Assembly: GCF_004801305.1 (NCBI RefSeq)
Contig: NZ_SSOD01000006.1
Location: 124,001-188,000 of the forward strand
Reading direction: 5' to 3'
Length of the DNA stretch: 64,000 nt
Source: Pseudothauera rhizosphaerae
GTDB lineage: Bacteria; Pseudomonadota; Gammaproteobacteria; Burkholderiales; Rhodocyclaceae
The notes beneath the pieces are model-generated. The model worked only from the letters and a program-made list of their open reading frames with translations, made no database searches and was not told where the DNA came from. The first letter of the stretch is position 1. The number at the start of each line of letters is the position of its first letter. Below, one piece after another: positions 44,699 to 55,758 of this stretch. Made by a program: the position numbers and the translations under genes.

Positions 44699-45444
44699 CA
44701 GGCGCCGCCGGAGAGCGAGTCGGCGCGCGCCTGGGCGGCGGCGAAATCGAGCGTGCCCTCGTAGATCGCACGCCCGGTGATCGCCCCCATCACGCCTTCG
44801 GCCTCCACCGCGCACAGGGCGTCGATGTCCACCAGGCTGGCGATGCCGCCGCTGGCGATGACCGGGATGCGCAAGGACTGCGCCAGGCGCACGGTAGCCT
44901 CCACGTTGACCCCGGAAAGCATGCCGTCGCGGCCGATGTCGGTGTAGATCACCGCCTCGACACCGTAATCCTCGAATTTCTTCGCCAGGTCCACCACGTC
45001 GTGGCCGGTCATCTTGGACCAGCCGTCCACGGCCACCTTGCCGTCCTTGGCGTCCAGGCCGACGATGATGTGGCCGGGGAAGGCACCGCAGGCATCGTGC
45101 AGGAAGCCGGGGTTCTTCACCGCGGCGGTGCCGATGATGACGTAGGAGATGCCGTTGTCCAGATAGCGCTCGATGGTGTCCAGGTCGCGTATGCCGCCGC
45201 CGAGCTGCACCGGGATGTCGTCGCCGACTTCGTCGCAGATGGCGCGGATGGCGGCTTCGTTCTTGGGCTTGCCGGCGAAGGCGCCGTTGAGGTCCACCAG
45301 GTGCAGGCGGCGCGCGCCCTGCTCGATCCAGTGGCGGGCCATGGCGGCCGGCTGTTCGGAAAACACCGTGGCTTCGTCCATTTCGCCCTGCTTGAGGCGG
45401 ACGCAATGGCCGTCCTTGAGGTCGATGGCGGGAATCAGCAGCAT
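44698..45444 (-). CDS. hisA: ProFAR isomerase
   Basis: 248 residues, TIM barrel sister of His[24 protein letters not shown] holds the catalytic Asp; [62 protein letters not shown] with the second Asp, and [14 protein letters not shown] follow. Complete. Confidence 0.97.
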
Positions 45445-45500
45445 GACGGGTACGTGGAGTGGTATGAACGGGAAGGGGCGGCAAGCGCGGCGCGAGGCCG

Positions 45501-46142
45501 TCAGGGCGCCCAGCGGATGAAATTGGACAACAGCCGAAGGCCTGCCGCCGCGCTCTTCTCCGGGTGGAACTGGGCCGCGAAGATATTAGCCCGAGCCACC
45601 GCACTGGTAAAGCGCAGGCCATAGTCGGTATGGGCGGCGGCGAGCGCCGGATCGGCCGGAGCAACGTAGTAGCTATGCACGAAGTAGAAGCGCTCGCCGT
45701 CGCCGATGCCTTCCCACAGGGGATGGGGGGCGGCCTGCCAGACCTCGTTCCAGCCCATGTGCGGCACCTTGAGCCGGCTGCCGTCGGCCGCGACCATGCG
45801 CGCGTCGTCGAAACGCACCACCTCGCCGGGCATGACGGCGAGGCCGGGCACGTCGCCCTCCTCGCTGTGCTCGAACAGCATCTGCTGGCCGATGCAGATG
45901 CCGAGGAAGGGCTTGTCCCGCGCCGCCTCCAGCACCGCCGCGCGCAGGCCGCGGGCGTCCAGTTCGCGCATGCAGTCGGGCATCGCCCCCTGGCCGGGAA
46001 ACACCACCCGCTCGGCCGCGCGCACCACGGCGGGGTCGGAGGTGATGACGACGGGGCTGTCGCCGGCGACGTGTTCGATGGCCTTGGCCACCGAGCGCAG
46101 GTTGCCCATGCCGTAGTCGATGATGGCCACCTTGGTCATCAC
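45501..46142 (-). CDS. hisH: Imidazole glycerol phosphate synthase glutaminase subunit
   Basis: 213 residues, class I amidotransferase. Nucleophile Cys in [14 protein letters not shown], and His-Glu in [36 protein letters not shown] is the usual start; tandem ATG codons at 46142 and 46139. Works with HisF. Confidence 0.97.
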   Translation of the reverse strand: MMTKVAIIDYGMGNLRSVAKAIEHVAGDSPVVITSDPAVVRAAERVVFPGQGAMPDCMRELDARGLRAAVLEAARDKPFLGICIGQQMLFEHSEEGDVPGLAVMPGEVVRFDDARMVAADGSRLKVPHMGWNEVWQAAPHPLWEGIGDGERFYFVHSYYVAPADPALAAAHTDYGLRFTSAVARANIFAAQFHPEKSAAAGLRLLSNFIRWAP

Positions 46143-46193
46143 GAGGTTCTCGCTAGAAGGAAGAGGAATCGGAGCCCGTGAGGCGGAACCGCG

Positions 46194-46781
46194 TCAGAGC
46201 GCACCCTTGGTGGATGGAACGGTGCCGGCGGCACGCTCGTCGCATTCGGCGGCCATGCGCAGCGCACGGCCGAAGGCCTTGAACACGGTCTCACACTGGT
46301 GATGGGCGTTGTCGCCGCGCAGGTTGTCGACGTGCAGCGTGACGCCGGCGTGGTTCACGAAGCCCTGGAAGAATTCCCGCGCCAGGTCCACGTCGAAGTT
46401 GCCGATGCGCGCCCGCGTGTAGTCCACGAAGTAATGCAGGCCGGGGCGGCCGGAGAAATCCACCGCCACGCGCGACAGGGCCTCGTCCAGCGGCACGTAG
46501 GCGTGGCCGTAGCGGCGGATGCCCTTCCTGTCGCCCAGGGCCTTGGCAAAGGCCTGGCCCAGCGTGATGCCCACGTCTTCCACCGTGTGGTGGTCGTCGA
46601 TGTGGGTGTCGCCCTCGGCCTTCACGACGAGGTCGATCGCGCCGTGGCGGGCGATCTGATCCAGCATGTGGTCGAAGAAGGGCACCCCGGTGGCCAGTTC
46701 GGCCTTGCCGGTGCCGTCCAGGTCGATGCGGACGGAGATGCGGGTCTCGAGGGTGTTGCGGGTGACGTCGGCTTGCCGCAT
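46194..46781 (-). CDS. hisB: Imidazoleglycerol-phosphate dehydratase
   Basis: 195 residues, monofunctional (no phosphatase domain). Metal motifs [13 protein letters not shown] and the duplicated CECDE-like half; [25 protein letters not shown] and HAGVTLHV are recognisable. Start at 46781 ([15 protein letters not shown]). Its 5' end faces hisC across a 109-base divergent gap. Confidence 0.97.
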   Translation of the reverse strand: MRQADVTRNTLETRISVRIDLDGTGKAELATGVPFFDHMLDQIARHGAIDLVVKAEGDTHIDDHHTVEDVGITLGQAFAKALGDRKGIRRYGHAYVPLDEALSRVAVDFSGRPGLHYFVDYTRARIGNFDVDLAREFFQGFVNHAGVTLHVDNLRGDNAHHQCETVFKAFGRALRMAAECDERAAGTVPSTKGAL

Positions 46782-46890
46782 GGCGCAGTGCTTCGCACGA
46801 GGGAAATGAACGAAGGCCATGATACCATCGCCGCACAATCCTGCTGCAACCGGCAGGCCGCACACTCCCCCTACGATCCCTACCCTGGAA

Positions 46891-47961
46891 ATGAGCCGCT
46901 TCTGGAGCGCCGTGGTCCACGGCCTGACCCCCTACGTGCCGGGCGAACAGCCCAAGATCGACAATCTGGTCAAGCTCAACACCAACGAGCACCCCTACGG
47001 CCCCTCGCCCAAGGCGCTGCAGGCCATCCGCAAGGAAGTCACCGACAGCCTGCGCCTGTACCCGGACCCCAACGCCGACCGCCTCAAGGCTGCGCTGGCC
47101 GCGCGCTTCTCCCTGGAGCCGCAGCAGGTCTTCGTCGGCAACGGCTCGGACGAAGTGCTGGCCCACGCCTTCCACGCCCTGCTGCGCCACGAACGCCCGC
47201 TGTGGTTCGCGGACGTCACCTACAGCTTCTACCCGGTGTATTGCGGGCTGTACGGCATCGAATACCGCACCGTGCCGCTGGACGAGCACTACGCCATCCG
47301 TCCTGAGGATTACCTGCCCCAGGGCGATGAGCGGGCCGGCGGCATCGTCGTCGCCAACCCCAACGCCCCCACCGGGCGCGCGCTGCCGCTGGCGAAGATC
47401 GAGCGCATCGTCGCCGGCAATCCGGACGCGGTGGTGGTCGTGGACGAAGCCTACGTGGATTTCGGCGGCGAGAGCGCCATCGCGCTGGTGAACCGCCATC
47501 CCAACCTGCTGGTGGTGCAGACCTTTTCCAAGAGCCGCTCGCTGGCGGGCCTGCGGGTGGGTTTCGCTGTCGGCCACGCGGACCTCATCGCCGGGCTGGA
47601 GCGGATCAAGAACAGCTTCAACTCCTACCCCCTGGGGCGCATGGCGATCGCCGGCGCGGTGGCCTCGGTGGAGGACGAACCCCACTTCCGCGAAAGCTGC
47701 CGGCGCGTGATCGCCACCCGCGAACAGCTCACCGCCGATCTCGCGGCCCTCGGCTTCCAGGTGCTGCCTTCGGCGGCCAACTTCGTATTCGCCCGCCACC
47801 CCAAGCACGACGCCGCCGAACTGGCCCTGGCACTGCGCAACCGCGCCATCCTGGTGCGCCACTTCAAGGCGCCGCGCATCGACCAATTCCTGCGCATCAC
47901 GGTGGGCACCGACGCCCAGTGCGGACAACTGGTGAAAGTGCTCGGCGAACTGCTGGGCTGA
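46891..47961 (+). CDS. hisC: Histidinol-phosphate aminotransferase
   Basis: 356 residues from ATG 46891 ([18 protein letters not shown]). PLP enzyme of aminotransferase class [57 protein letters not shown], and the PLP-Lys in [15 protein letters not shown]. All other his genes here are on the minus strand, and hisC sits exactly in its usual place between hisD and hisB but inverted. It therefore needs its own promoter in the 109-base hisB-hisC gap and has its own terminator. Confidence 0.97.
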   Translation: MSRFWSAVVHGLTPYVPGEQPKIDNLVKLNTNEHPYGPSPKALQAIRKEVTDSLRLYPDPNADRLKAALAARFSLEPQQVFVGNGSDEVLAHAFHALLRHERPLWFADVTYSFYPVYCGLYGIEYRTVPLDEHYAIRPEDYLPQGDERAGGIVVANPNAPTGRALPLAKIERIVAGNPDAVVVVDEAYVDFGGESAIALVNRHPNLLVVQTFSKSRSLAGLRVGFAVGHADLIAGLERIKNSFNSYPLGRMAIAGAVASVEDEPHFRESCRRVIATREQLTADLAALGFQVLPSAANFVFARHPKHDAAELALALRNRAILVRHFKAPRIDQFLRITVGTDAQCGQLVKVLGELLG

Positions 47962-47978
47962 CTTCTCCCCTTGAAATG

Positions 47979-48007
47979 AAAACGGCCCGCATCGCGCGGG
48001 CCGTTTT
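47979..48007. terminator. Bidirectional terminator between hisC and hisD
   Basis: 12-bp stem AAAACGGCCCGC (47979-47990) and GCGGGCCGTTTT (47996-48007), loop ATCGC. A-run and T-run on both sides let it work for the plus-strand hisC and the minus-strand hisG-hisD transcript. Confidence 0.92.
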
Positions 48008-48026
48008 CTTTGGGCAAATGGAAAGT

Positions 48027-49331
48027 TCAGCCCTTCAGCCGCATCTCCGCCGACCGCGCATGCGCCTGCAGCCCCTCGCCGTGGGCGAGGACGGAGGCCA
48101 CCCTGCCGAGCACCTGCGCGCCCTCTTCGGAGATGTGCACGATGCTGGTCCGTTTCTGGAAGTCGTACACGCCCAGCGGCGAGGAGAAGCGCGCGCTGCG
48201 CATGGTGGGCAGCACGTGGTTGGGGCCGGCGCAGTAGTCGCCCAGGGCCTCCACCGAGTGGTGGCCGACGAAGATGGCGCCGGCGTGATGGATCTTCGCC
48301 ACCCAGGGTTCGGGGTCGGCCAGGGACAGCTCCAGGTGCTCGGGCGCGATGCGGTTGGCGATGGCGCAGGCCTGCTCGAGGCTATCCACGTGGATCAGCG
48401 CACCACGGTTGGCGAGCGATTTGGCGATGATCTCGCGCCGCGGCATGGTGGGCAGCAGGCGGTCGATGGCTGCGGCCACCGCGTCGATGAAGCCCGCGTC
48501 CGTGCACAGCAGGATGGACTGGGCCAGTTCGTCGTGCTCGGCCTGGGCGAAGATATCCATGGCCACCCAGTCCGGGTTGCCGCTGCCGTCGGAGACGATC
48601 AGCACCTCGGAGGGCCCGGCCACCATGTCGATGCCCACGGTGCCGAACACGCGGCGCTTGGCCTCGGCCACGTAGGCGTTGCCGGGGCCGACGATCTTGT
48701 CCACCTGGGGAATGGTCTGGGTGCCGTAGGCCAGCGCCGCCACGGCCTGGGCGCCGCCGATGGTGAACACGCGGTCCACGCCGGCGATGGCCGCCGCGGC
48801 CAGCACCAGCGGGTTCTTCTCGCCGCGGGGGGTGGGCACCACCATGATCAGTTCCCCGACGCCGGCCACCTTGGCGGGAATCGCGTTCATCAGCACCGAG
48901 CTGGGGTAGGAAGCACGCCCGCCCGGCACGTAGAGGCCCACACGGTCCAGCGCGGTGACCTGCTGGCCCAGCTTGGTGCCGTCCGCCTCCCCGTAGGACC
49001 AGGATTCGATCTTCTGCCGCTCGTGGTAACGCCGCACGCGGTCGGCGGCGGTGCGCAGTGCCTCGCGCTGCTCGACCGTGAGGCCGTCCAGCGCCGCCTT
49101 CAGCTCGGCGTGGGGCAGTTCCAGGTCCGCCATCGAGCCCACGTGCAGATGGTCGAAGCGGCGGGTGTATTCGATCACCGCCGCGTCGCCGGTGGCGCGC
49201 ACCGCGCGCAGGATTTCGGTCACCGCCGCGTCGATGCGCTCGTCGGCCTCGGACTCGAAGGCCAGCAGGGCGCCGAGGGTGGCGAGGAATTCTGGTTCGC
49301 GGGCGTCCAGCCTGCGGATGGCGTCGCTCAT
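48027..49331 (-). CDS. hisD: Histidinol dehydrogenase
   Basis: 434 residues; last two oxidations of histidine synthesis, zinc- and NAD-dependent. Motifs: [72 protein letters not shown] (catalytic/zinc residues), [10 protein letters not shown] and [13 protein letters not shown]. Start overlaps the hisG stop (ATGA). Confidence 0.97.
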   Translation of the reverse strand: MSDAIRRLDAREPEFLATLGALLAFESEADERIDAAVTEILRAVRATGDAAVIEYTRRFDHLHVGSMADLELPHAELKAALDGLTVEQREALRTAADRVRRYHERQKIESWSYGEADGTKLGQQVTALDRVGLYVPGGRASYPSSVLMNAIPAKVAGVGELIMVVPTPRGEKNPLVLAAAAIAGVDRVFTIGGAQAVAALAYGTQTIPQVDKIVGPGNAYVAEAKRRVFGTVGIDMVAGPSEVLIVSDGSGNPDWVAMDIFAQAEHDELAQSILLCTDAGFIDAVAAAIDRLLPTMPRREIIAKSLANRGALIHVDSLEQACAIANRIAPEHLELSLADPEPWVAKIHHAGAIFVGHHSVEALGDYCAGPNHVLPTMRSARFSSPLGVYDFQKRTSIVHISEEGAQVLGRVASVLAHGEGLQAHARSAEMRLKG

Positions 49332-50014
49332 TTCACCGCTCCGGCAAAGGCATCCAGCACCGGCTGGATGAGTTCGCGCTTGAGTTTCAGCGAGGCCTGG
49401 TTGCAGACCAGGCGCGAGCTGATCGGCATGATTTCCTCGACCTCTTCCAGGTTGTTGGCGCGCAGCGTGCCGCCGGTGGACACCAGGTCCACGATGGCGT
49501 CGGCCAGCCCCACCAGGGGCGCCAGCTCCATGGAACCGTAGAGCTTGATCAGGTCCACGTGCATGCCCTTGGCGGCGAAGTGGGCCTTGGCGCTGTGGAT
49601 GTACTTGGTGGCCACGCGGATACGCGCACCCGGCTTGCTGGCCGCCGCGTAGTCGAAACCCTTGGGCACCGCCACGCACAGGCGGCAGCGGGCGATGTCG
49701 AGATCCAGCGGCTGGTACAGCCCCGCCCCGCCATGTTCGAGGAGCACGTCGCGCCCGGCGATGCCCAGGTCGGCCGCACCGTACTGCACGTAGGTCGGCA
49801 CATCGGTGGCGCGCACGATCACCAGCCTCACGTCGGCGCGGTTGGTGCCGATGATGAGCTTGCGCGAGGTCTCCGGATTGTCGGCGGGCACGATGCCGGC
49901 CGCGGCGAGGAGCGGCAGGGTTTCCTCGAAGATGCGGCCCTTGGACAGGGCGAGGGTGATGCTGGACACGCTGGACACGAACTCGGCGCCTCGGGATGCG
50001 AAAAAGGGGGTCAT
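49328..50014 (-). CDS. hisG: ATP phosphoribosyltransferase, short form
   Basis: 228 residues as drawn from ATG 50014. First enzyme of histidine synthesis. Core: [67 protein letters not shown] and [21 protein letters not shown]. The regulatory C-terminal domain is absent, so it is the short, HisZ-dependent type; hisZ is not in the window. A GTG 15 codons in (near 49969) would give the more usual N-terminus. Confidence 0.95.
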   Translation of the reverse strand: MTPFFASRGAEFVSSVSSITLALSKGRIFEETLPLLAAAGIVPADNPETSRKLIIGTNRADVRLVIVRATDVPTYVQYGAADLGIAGRDVLLEHGGAGLYQPLDLDIARCRLCVAVPKGFDYAAASKPGARIRVATKYIHSAKAHFAAKGMHVDLIKLYGSMELAPLVGLADAIVDLVSTGGTLRANNLEEVEEIMPISSRLVCNQASLKLKRELIQPVLDAFAGAVK

Positions 50015-50050
50015 TGTACCCCGCCACGGCTTCTGTTAGCCTTGGTGCCT

Positions 50051-50092
50051 CGGCTGAACCGCATGCGGCGGTTCGGCCGTTTTTTTCTTTTT
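50051..50092 (+). terminator. Strong plus-strand terminator ahead of rnk
   Basis: 12-bp stem, arms 50051-50062 (CGGCTGAACCGC) and 50068-50079, loop ATGCG, followed by T7 and more T. It lies 42 bases before the rnk start and downstream of no plus-strand gene, so it may be an attenuator in the rnk leader or the end of a small RNA. Confidence 0.75.
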
Positions 50093-50134
50093 CGAATCCC
50101 TGTGACGACCGGATGGAACCCTAGCGAGACTGCC

Positions 50135-50527
50135 ATGAAGCCCGAAATCATCGTTTCCTCGACCGACCTCGAACGCCTGGAAGGACTGCTGCACGCCGCC
50201 AACGCGCGCAGCCGCAGCGATCTGGACGGCCTGCGCGAAGAACTGGCGCGCGCCGACGTGCGCGACGGGGAGGACCTGCCCGGCGATGTCATCACCATGG
50301 GCAGCCGGGTGCGCTTCTGCGAGGAAGTGAGCGGGAAGGAGTATGCGCTGGCCCTGGTCTATCCCCACGAGGCCGGCCAGGACGGCGGCAAGGTCTCGGT
50401 GTTCTCCCCCGCCGGCAGCGCGCTGCTGGGGCTATCCACCGGGCAGAGCATCGACTGGCACACCCCCGAGGGCAAGGCCATCCGCATCCGGGTGATGGAA
50501 GTGGTGCAGCCCGCACATCCCGCATGA
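50135..50527 (+). CDS. rnk: Nucleoside diphosphate kinase regulator Rnk
   Basis: 130 residues. N-terminal coiled coil (about 8-45: DLERLEGLLHAANARSRSDL) and a GreA/GreB-like C-terminal FKBP-fold domain (VITMGSRVRFCEEVSGKEYALALVYP...SPAGSALLGLSTGQSIDW). Rnk binds RNA polymerase and influences NDP kinase and alginate/stress responses in gammaproteobacteria. Start at 50135 (MKPEIIVSSTDLERL). Confidence 0.93.
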   Translation: MKPEIIVSSTDLERLEGLLHAANARSRSDLDGLREELARADVRDGEDLPGDVITMGSRVRFCEEVSGKEYALALVYPHEAGQDGGKVSVFSPAGSALLGLSTGQSIDWHTPEGKAIRIRVMEVVQPAHPA

Positions 50528-50552
50528 GCCGCGGGCGGGACGCGCCCCGGCC

Positions 50553-51194
50553 TCATCTCGGCTGCAGCGCGTCCAGCAGCAATTGCCGGTGGGCCTCCCG
50601 TGCCTGTTCCAGGGACATGGGCAGGTCGTACTGGCACACCATGCGCAGAATCATCCAATGCACGAGCGGCGAGGCGGCCAGCGAGAAATTGTCGGTCAGC
50701 GCGCTGCCGCGCATGACGCCCCGCCTGACGTATTCGTTTACCAAGGACTGATCCTTGGCGACACGGCTTTCCACCACCTCGTCGTACCAGCGCCGGACCA
50801 GTTCCGGTGAGCGCCTGCTTTCGGCAATGAGCATCTGGAACGTCGACACGATGACCGGATTCTCGAGCCTGGCGTACAGCCGGTCGATGTAGGTGTCCAC
50901 GACCGCCACCAGGGGCACCCCTGCCTCCAGCGGCGGCATCCCGCCGGGATCGTCGGGCGGCACCAGCGCCGCCAGCAGGTCTTCGAAGATCTCTTCCTTG
51001 CTCTTGTAGTGGGCGTAGATGCCGGCCTTGGACAGGCCTGCCCGCATGGCGATGCGCTCGATCGTCGTGGCGGCATAGCCATGATTCGTAAACTCGATGA
51101 GTGCCGCATCGAGGATTTCCCGCTTGCGCTCGACCGAGGACAGGTAGCGGCGCGGTCGTCGGACTGCGGTTTTCTGGCACGTGCCGGTGGTCAA
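50553..51194 (-). CDS. TetR-family transcriptional regulator
   Basis: 213 residues. HTH near residues 25-70 (RKREILDAALIEFTNHGYAATTIERIAMRAGLSKAGIYAHYKSKEEIFEDLL), with a C-terminal ligand/dimer domain. Divergent from the PHA synthase gene; the intergenic region carries the palindrome GACCGAATGGTC. AcrR-like members usually repress neighbouring export genes, which fits the TolC/HlyD/ABC exporter in the divergent operon. Confidence 0.93.
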   Translation of the reverse strand: MTTGTCQKTAVRRPRRYLSSVERKREILDAALIEFTNHGYAATTIERIAMRAGLSKAGIYAHYKSKEEIFEDLLAALVPPDDPGGMPPLEAGVPLVAVVDTYIDRLYARLENPVIVSTFQMLIAESRRSPELVRRWYDEVVESRVAKDQSLVNEYVRRGVMRGSALTDNFSLAASPLVHWMILRMVCQYDLPMSLEQAREAHRQLLLDALQPR

Positions 51195-51327
51195 GGCGGT
51201 TCCTTTTCTGGGACGGCGCGGAAGCGCATCGCGTAAAGAAATAATTGTACCCGCTCACCGCGCGGCGAGCGCACGGTATCGCCCGGCGCGCCCCTCGCGG
51301 CCGGCGCACGGCCGCCGCCCCAGAAAA

Positions 51328-51376
51328 CGAACAATCGGTTGTATTCGTGTGCTAGAGTGAAAACGACCGAATGGTC
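51328..51376. promoter_or_regulatory. Likely TetR operator region
   Basis: Palindrome GACCGAATGGTC at 51365-51376, typical of TetR-family half-site pairs (GACC...GGTC), plus an ACAATCGGTTGT palindrome near 51331-51342. Both lie between the regulator and the phaC-like gene (start 51433). Confidence 0.6.
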
Positions 51377-51432
51377 ATTCTAATTGCCTGGGGATCTTGA
51401 TCCGGGTAAGGAAATAGGGAGCCAACAAGAAA

Positions 51433-53181
51433 ATGCCGGAAGAAAAACCCGAGGCGGCGGCGCCGTGGAAGGCCCTGGATGCCAGCGTCCATGCCGCGTT
51501 GTCCCATGCATGCCTGTCCATCTCGCCGCACTCCGCCCTGCTCGCCTGGGCGGACTGGGCCACCCACCTGGCGGCCAGCCCGGGCAAACGCCTGGAACTG
51601 GCACGATTGGCGTTCGAACAGGCGGGGCAGTTGCAGGCCTATCTGTGCGAATGCGTGGCGGGCCTGCATGAAGGCGAGGAATCGACGGCCTCGCCGCCGG
51701 TGGACGACCGGCGCTTCCGGGATCCCACTTGGGACCACTGGCCGTTCAATCTGCTGCACCAGTCCTTCCTGATGCAGCAGCGCTGGTGGGAAGAAGCCAC
51801 CCGGGACGTCTGGGGCGTCGACCCGCACCACGAGCACGCCGTGGCCTTCGCCGCCCGGCAGTGGCTGGACATGTTCTCGCCGGGCAACCTGCTGTCCACC
51901 AATCCCGTCGTGCTCAAGCGAAGCCTCGACGAGGGCGGCGCCAACCTGGCGCGCGGCCTGGGCTATCTCCTGGACGACCTCACCCGCCAGGTGGCGCGCC
52001 TGCCGCCGGCGGGCGCGGAGCAGTTCGTGGCCGGGCGCGACGTGGCAGTCACGCCGGGCAAGGTCGTGCTGCGGAACCGGCTGATCGAGCTGATCCAGTA
52101 CACGCCGGCCACGGACGAGGTCCATCCCGAGCCGATCCTGGTCGTGCCGGCCTGGATCATGAAGTACTACATCCTCGACCTGTCGCCGCACAACTCGCTG
52201 GTCCGCTACCTGGTGGAACAGGGCTACACCGTGTTCTGCATCTCGTGGAAGAACCCGGACGCGGACGACCGCGACCTGGGCATGGACGAATACCTGGACC
52301 TGGGCTTCCGCGCCGCGCTGGACGCGGTGACCGCCATCGTGCCCGGTCGCAAGGTGCACGCCACCGGCTACTGCCTGGGCGGGACGCTGCTCGCCATCGC
52401 GGCGGCGGCCATGGCCCGCGACGGCGACGACCGCCTGGCCTCGCTCAATCTCTTCACCGCGCAGACCGATTTCAGCGAACCCGGCGAACTGGCTCTCTTC
52501 ATCGACGAGAGCGAGGTCGCCCTGCTGGAGGCGCAGATGGCCGATACCGGCTACCTGTGCGCTGAGCAGATGGGCGGCGCCTTCATGATGCTGCGCTCCT
52601 ACGACCTGCTGTGGTCGCGCCTGGTCGGTGAATACCTGCTGGGCGAGCGCCGGCCGCCCAACGACCTGATGGCCTGGAACGCCGACGCCACCCGCATGCC
52701 GGCGAAGATGCACGCCCAGTACCTGCGGCGGCTGTTCCTCGACGACGACCTGAGCGAAGGCCGCCACCCGGCGGACGGGCGGCCGGTGTCCCTGGGCGAC
52801 ATCAAGCTGCCGGTGTTCTGCGTCGGCACCGTCGCCGACCACGTGGCGCCCTGGCGCTCGGTCTACAAGCTGCACTACCTGTCGCCGACGGAAATCACCT
52901 TCGTGCTGACCAGCGGCGGCCACAACGCCGGCATCGTCAGCGAACCGGGCCGGCCCCGGCGCCAGTACCAGTTGCACACCCGCCCGGCGGGCGGCGGCTA
53001 CATCGCGCCGGAGGAGTGGCAGGCCACGGTGCCGGTGCAGCAGGGCTCCTGGTGGCCGGCATGGGCCGCATGGCTGCGCCAGCGCTCGGGCGCGCCGGCC
53101 AAACCGCCGCGCCTGGGCGCGCCCACCAAGGGCTACAAGGTACTCGGCGACGCGCCGGGCGAATACGTGAAGGAGAAATGA
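51433..53181 (+). CDS. phaC: Poly(3-hydroxyalkanoate) synthase-family protein
   Basis: 582 residues. The N-terminal PhaC domain (FRDPTWDHWPFNLLHQSFLM...GNLLSTNPVVLKRSLDEGG) is followed by an alpha/beta-hydrolase fold. The lipase-like box is GYCLGG with the nucleophile Cys; catalytic Asp lies in VADHVAPWRS and His in SGGHNAGIV. So the active site of a polymerase is intact. Length suits class I. It is the first gene of a tightly spaced operon whose next genes encode an exporter; phasin, reductase and thiolase genes come after it. ATG 51433 follows a weak ribosome site. Confidence 0.9.
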   Translation: MPEEKPEAAAPWKALDASVHAALSHACLSISPHSALLAWADWATHLAASPGKRLELARLAFEQAGQLQAYLCECVAGLHEGEESTASPPVDDRRFRDPTWDHWPFNLLHQSFLMQQRWWEEATRDVWGVDPHHEHAVAFAARQWLDMFSPGNLLSTNPVVLKRSLDEGGANLARGLGYLLDDLTRQVARLPPAGAEQFVAGRDVAVTPGKVVLRNRLIELIQYTPATDEVHPEPILVVPAWIMKYYILDLSPHNSLVRYLVEQGYTVFCISWKNPDADDRDLGMDEYLDLGFRAALDAVTAIVPGRKVHATGYCLGGTLLAIAAAAMARDGDDRLASLNLFTAQTDFSEPGELALFIDESEVALLEAQMADTGYLCAEQMGGAFMMLRSYDLLWSRLVGEYLLGERRPPNDLMAWNADATRMPAKMHAQYLRRLFLDDDLSEGRHPADGRPVSLGDIKLPVFCVGTVADHVAPWRSVYKLHYLSPTEITFVLTSGGHNAGIVSEPGRPRRQYQLHTRPAGGGYIAPEEWQATVPVQQGSWWPAWAAWLRQRSGAPAKPPRLGAPTKGYKVLGDAPGEYVKEK

Positions 53182-53182
53182 C

Positions 53183-54658
53183 ATGGCCCTGACGCCGCGG
53201 GAGGGCGGCGCAGCCCCCCGTCTCGCCCTGAAATGCCTGCGCGCCGTGGCGGCCGGACTCGCCGCCGCCAGCCTCGCCGGCTGCGTCTCCCTGGCGCCGC
53301 AGCACGAAACGCCGCCGCTGCCCGTGCCGAACACCTACCCGGCCGACGGCCGGACTTCCGTGGCGTCCGCGGTGAACGCCCACGGCCTGCCCTGGAACGA
53401 ATACTTCACCGACCCCGCGCTGCAGCGCCTGATCGAGGCAGCACTCGCCAACAACCGCGACCTGCGCACGGCGGCGCTGCGGGTCGACGAAGCGCGCGCG
53501 GCCTTCCGCATCCAGCGCGCCGACCGCTTCCCCGGCATCGACGTCGGTGCCCAGGGCGCCCGTGCCCGCACGCCGGGCGATCTCAACGTCAGCGGGGACT
53601 CCGTGGTCGGCGGCGAATACCGCGCCGAAGTGGGGCTGAGCACCTGGGAACTGGACCTGTGGGGACGCGTACGCAGCCTGGAGACATCCGCCCTGCAGGC
53701 CTGGCTGGCTACCGACGCCGCGCGCCAGGCCGTGCGCGTCGCCCTGATCGCCCAGGTGGCGGACGGCTACCTGGGCCTGCGCGAACTCGACGAACGCGTC
53801 GCCATCGCGCGGCAGACCGTGGCCAGCCGCGAGGAGTCCTACCGCATCTTCCGGCGCCGCTTCGAGGTGGGCGCCACCTCCAAGCTCGAACTGGTCCAGG
53901 TGCAGACCCTGCTGACCCAGGCCCAGTCGCTGCACGCCCAACTCGCCCAGGCGCGCGCCAGCCAGTTCCACGCCCTGGTGCAACTGGTCGGGAACGACCT
54001 CGGCCCGCTGCCGCAGGCGCCGCTCACGGAGACCGCAGCACTGGCCGACCTGCAGCCGGGCCTGCCTTCCGAACTGCTGGCGAACCGGCCGGACATCCTT
54101 TCCGCCGAGCACCGTCTGCGCGCCGCCCACGCCGACATCGGCGCGGCGCGCGCCGCGTTCTTCCCCCGCATCGCCCTGACCGGCACCTGGGGCACGGCCA
54201 GCGCCGAACTCGACGGCCTTTTTGACTCCGGCAGCCGGGCCTGGACCTTCGTGCCCACGCTGTCGCTGCCCCTCTTCGACGGCGGGCGCCGGCGCGCCGG
54301 CCTCGATCTGGCCGAGGTGCGCCGCGACATCGCGGTGGCCGGCTACGAGCAGACCATCCAGACCGCTTTCCGCGAAGTGGCCGACGCGCTGTCGGCGCGG
54401 CGCTGGCTGGCCGAACAGCTCGACATCCAGCGCGTCGCCCTGGACGCCCAGGCCGAACGGGCGCGCCTAGCGCAACTGCGCTACGACAACGGCTCGGCCG
54501 CCTACCTGGAAGTGCTGGACGCCCAGCGCGACCTGCTCGATGCCGCACAGCAACTGGTGCAGGTCCGCCGCACCCTGCTGTCGAGCCGGGTAGCGCTGTA
54601 CGCCGCGCTGGGCGGGGGCGCCGGCCTGCCGCCGGCCCCTTCCGCTTCGACCCGATGA
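53183..54658 (+). CDS. Outer-membrane efflux lipoprotein (NodT/OprM type)
   Basis: 491 residues. Lipoprotein signal peptide ending AGCVSL (lipobox LAGC), then two repeats of the TolC-like outer-membrane efflux domain: [28 protein letters not shown] and the second half with [37 protein letters not shown]. Forms the outer-membrane channel for the HlyD/ABC partners. Starts 1 base after the phaC stop. Confidence 0.93.
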   Translation: MALTPREGGAAPRLALKCLRAVAAGLAAASLAGCVSLAPQHETPPLPVPNTYPADGRTSVASAVNAHGLPWNEYFTDPALQRLIEAALANNRDLRTAALRVDEARAAFRIQRADRFPGIDVGAQGARARTPGDLNVSGDSVVGGEYRAEVGLSTWELDLWGRVRSLETSALQAWLATDAARQAVRVALIAQVADGYLGLRELDERVAIARQTVASREESYRIFRRRFEVGATSKLELVQVQTLLTQAQSLHAQLAQARASQFHALVQLVGNDLGPLPQAPLTETAALADLQPGLPSELLANRPDILSAEHRLRAAHADIGAARAAFFPRIALTGTWGTASAELDGLFDSGSRAWTFVPTLSLPLFDGGRRRAGLDLAEVRRDIAVAGYEQTIQTAFREVADALSARRWLAEQLDIQRVALDAQAERARLAQLRYDNGSAAYLEVLDAQRDLLDAAQQLVQVRRTLLSSRVALYAALGGGAGLPPAPSASTR

Positions 54659-55755
54659 AACCTCCCCACCGACCCATGAACATGTCCCCTGCCCTCAAGA
54701 AAAAGATCGTCGCCGCAGCGGCCGCAGCCGCCATCGCCTCCCTGGCCTGGTGGGCCTGGTCCGCACTGCCGGGCGACGGCCCCGGCGACGGCTTCGTCAA
54801 CGGCAACGGCCGCATCGAGGCCACCGAGATCGACATCGCCACCAAGCTCGGCGGCCGCATCGACGAGATTCTCGCCGGCGAGGGCGACTTCGTGACCGCC
54901 GGCGAACCGCTGGCGCGGATGCAGATCGACGTGCTGCAGGCCCAGCGCGACGAGGCCGAGGCCAGCCGCCAGCAGGCCGAGCACATGGCGGCCGCCGCGG
55001 ACGCGCAGGTCGTCCAGCGCGAGAGCGACGTGGCCGCGGCCCAGGCCCTGGTGGCCCAGCGCGAAGCCGAGCTGGATGCCGCCCAGCGGCGCCTGGCGCG
55101 TTCGCAGACGCTGGCCGGCGAAGGCGCCGCCTCCATCCAGGAACTGGACGACGACCGCGCGGCCGTGCGCGGCGCCGAAGCCGCCCTGGCCGCCACCCGT
55201 GCCCAGGCCGCCGCAGCGCGGGCGGCGGTGGAAGCGGCCAAGGCGCAGCGGGTGGGCGCGCACTCCACCGTGGTGGCCGCCGCCGCCACCGTCGCCCGCA
55301 TCGACGCGGACATCCGCGACAGCATCCTGCACTCGCCGCGCGACGGCCGGGTGCAGTTCCGCGTCGCCCAGCCGGGCGAGGTGCTCGGCGCCGGCGGGCG
55401 GGTGCTGAACCTGGTGGACCTGGCGGACGTATACATGACCTTCTTCCTGCCCGAAACCGTGGCCGGCCGGGTGGCGCTGGGCAGCGAGGCCCGCATCGTG
55501 CTCGACGCCGCACCGCAATACCCCATTCCGGCAACGATCTCCTTCGTCGCCAGTACCGCGCAATTCACGCCGAAAACGGTCGAGACCGCCAGCGAGCGGC
55601 AGAAGCTGATGTTCCGGGTCAAGGCGCAGATTCCGCCGGAACTGCTGCGCGAGCACCTGCGCCAGGTCAAGACCGGCCTGCCCGGCGTGGCCTGGGTCAA
55701 GCTCGATGCCGGCGCGCCCTGGCCTGCCTCGCTGTCCGTCCGCCTCCCCGAGTAA
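54655..55755 (+). CDS. HlyD-family periplasmic adaptor (YbhG-like)
   Basis: 366 residues. Signal anchor near residues 15-37 ([18 protein letters not shown]), then a split biotinyl-lipoyl domain ([20 protein letters not shown]...[20 protein letters not shown]), a long Ala/Gln coiled-coil hairpin (about 100-215) and a beta-barrel domain. Bridges the ABC-2 transporter and the outer-membrane channel. The ATG overlaps the previous stop (ATGA); a second ATG 7 codons in is possible. Confidence 0.93.
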   Translation: MKPPHRPMNMSPALKKKIVAAAAAAAIASLAWWAWSALPGDGPGDGFVNGNGRIEATEIDIATKLGGRIDEILAGEGDFVTAGEPLARMQIDVLQAQRDEAEASRQQAEHMAAAADAQVVQRESDVAAAQALVAQREAELDAAQRRLARSQTLAGEGAASIQELDDDRAAVRGAEAALAATRAQAAAARAAVEAAKAQRVGAHSTVVAAAATVARIDADIRDSILHSPRDGRVQFRVAQPGEVLGAGGRVLNLVDLADVYMTFFLPETVAGRVALGSEARIVLDAAPQYPIPATISFVASTAQFTPKTVETASERQKLMFRVKAQIPPELLREHLRQVKTGLPGVAWVKLDAGAPWPASLSVRLPE

Positions 55756-55758
55756 ACG

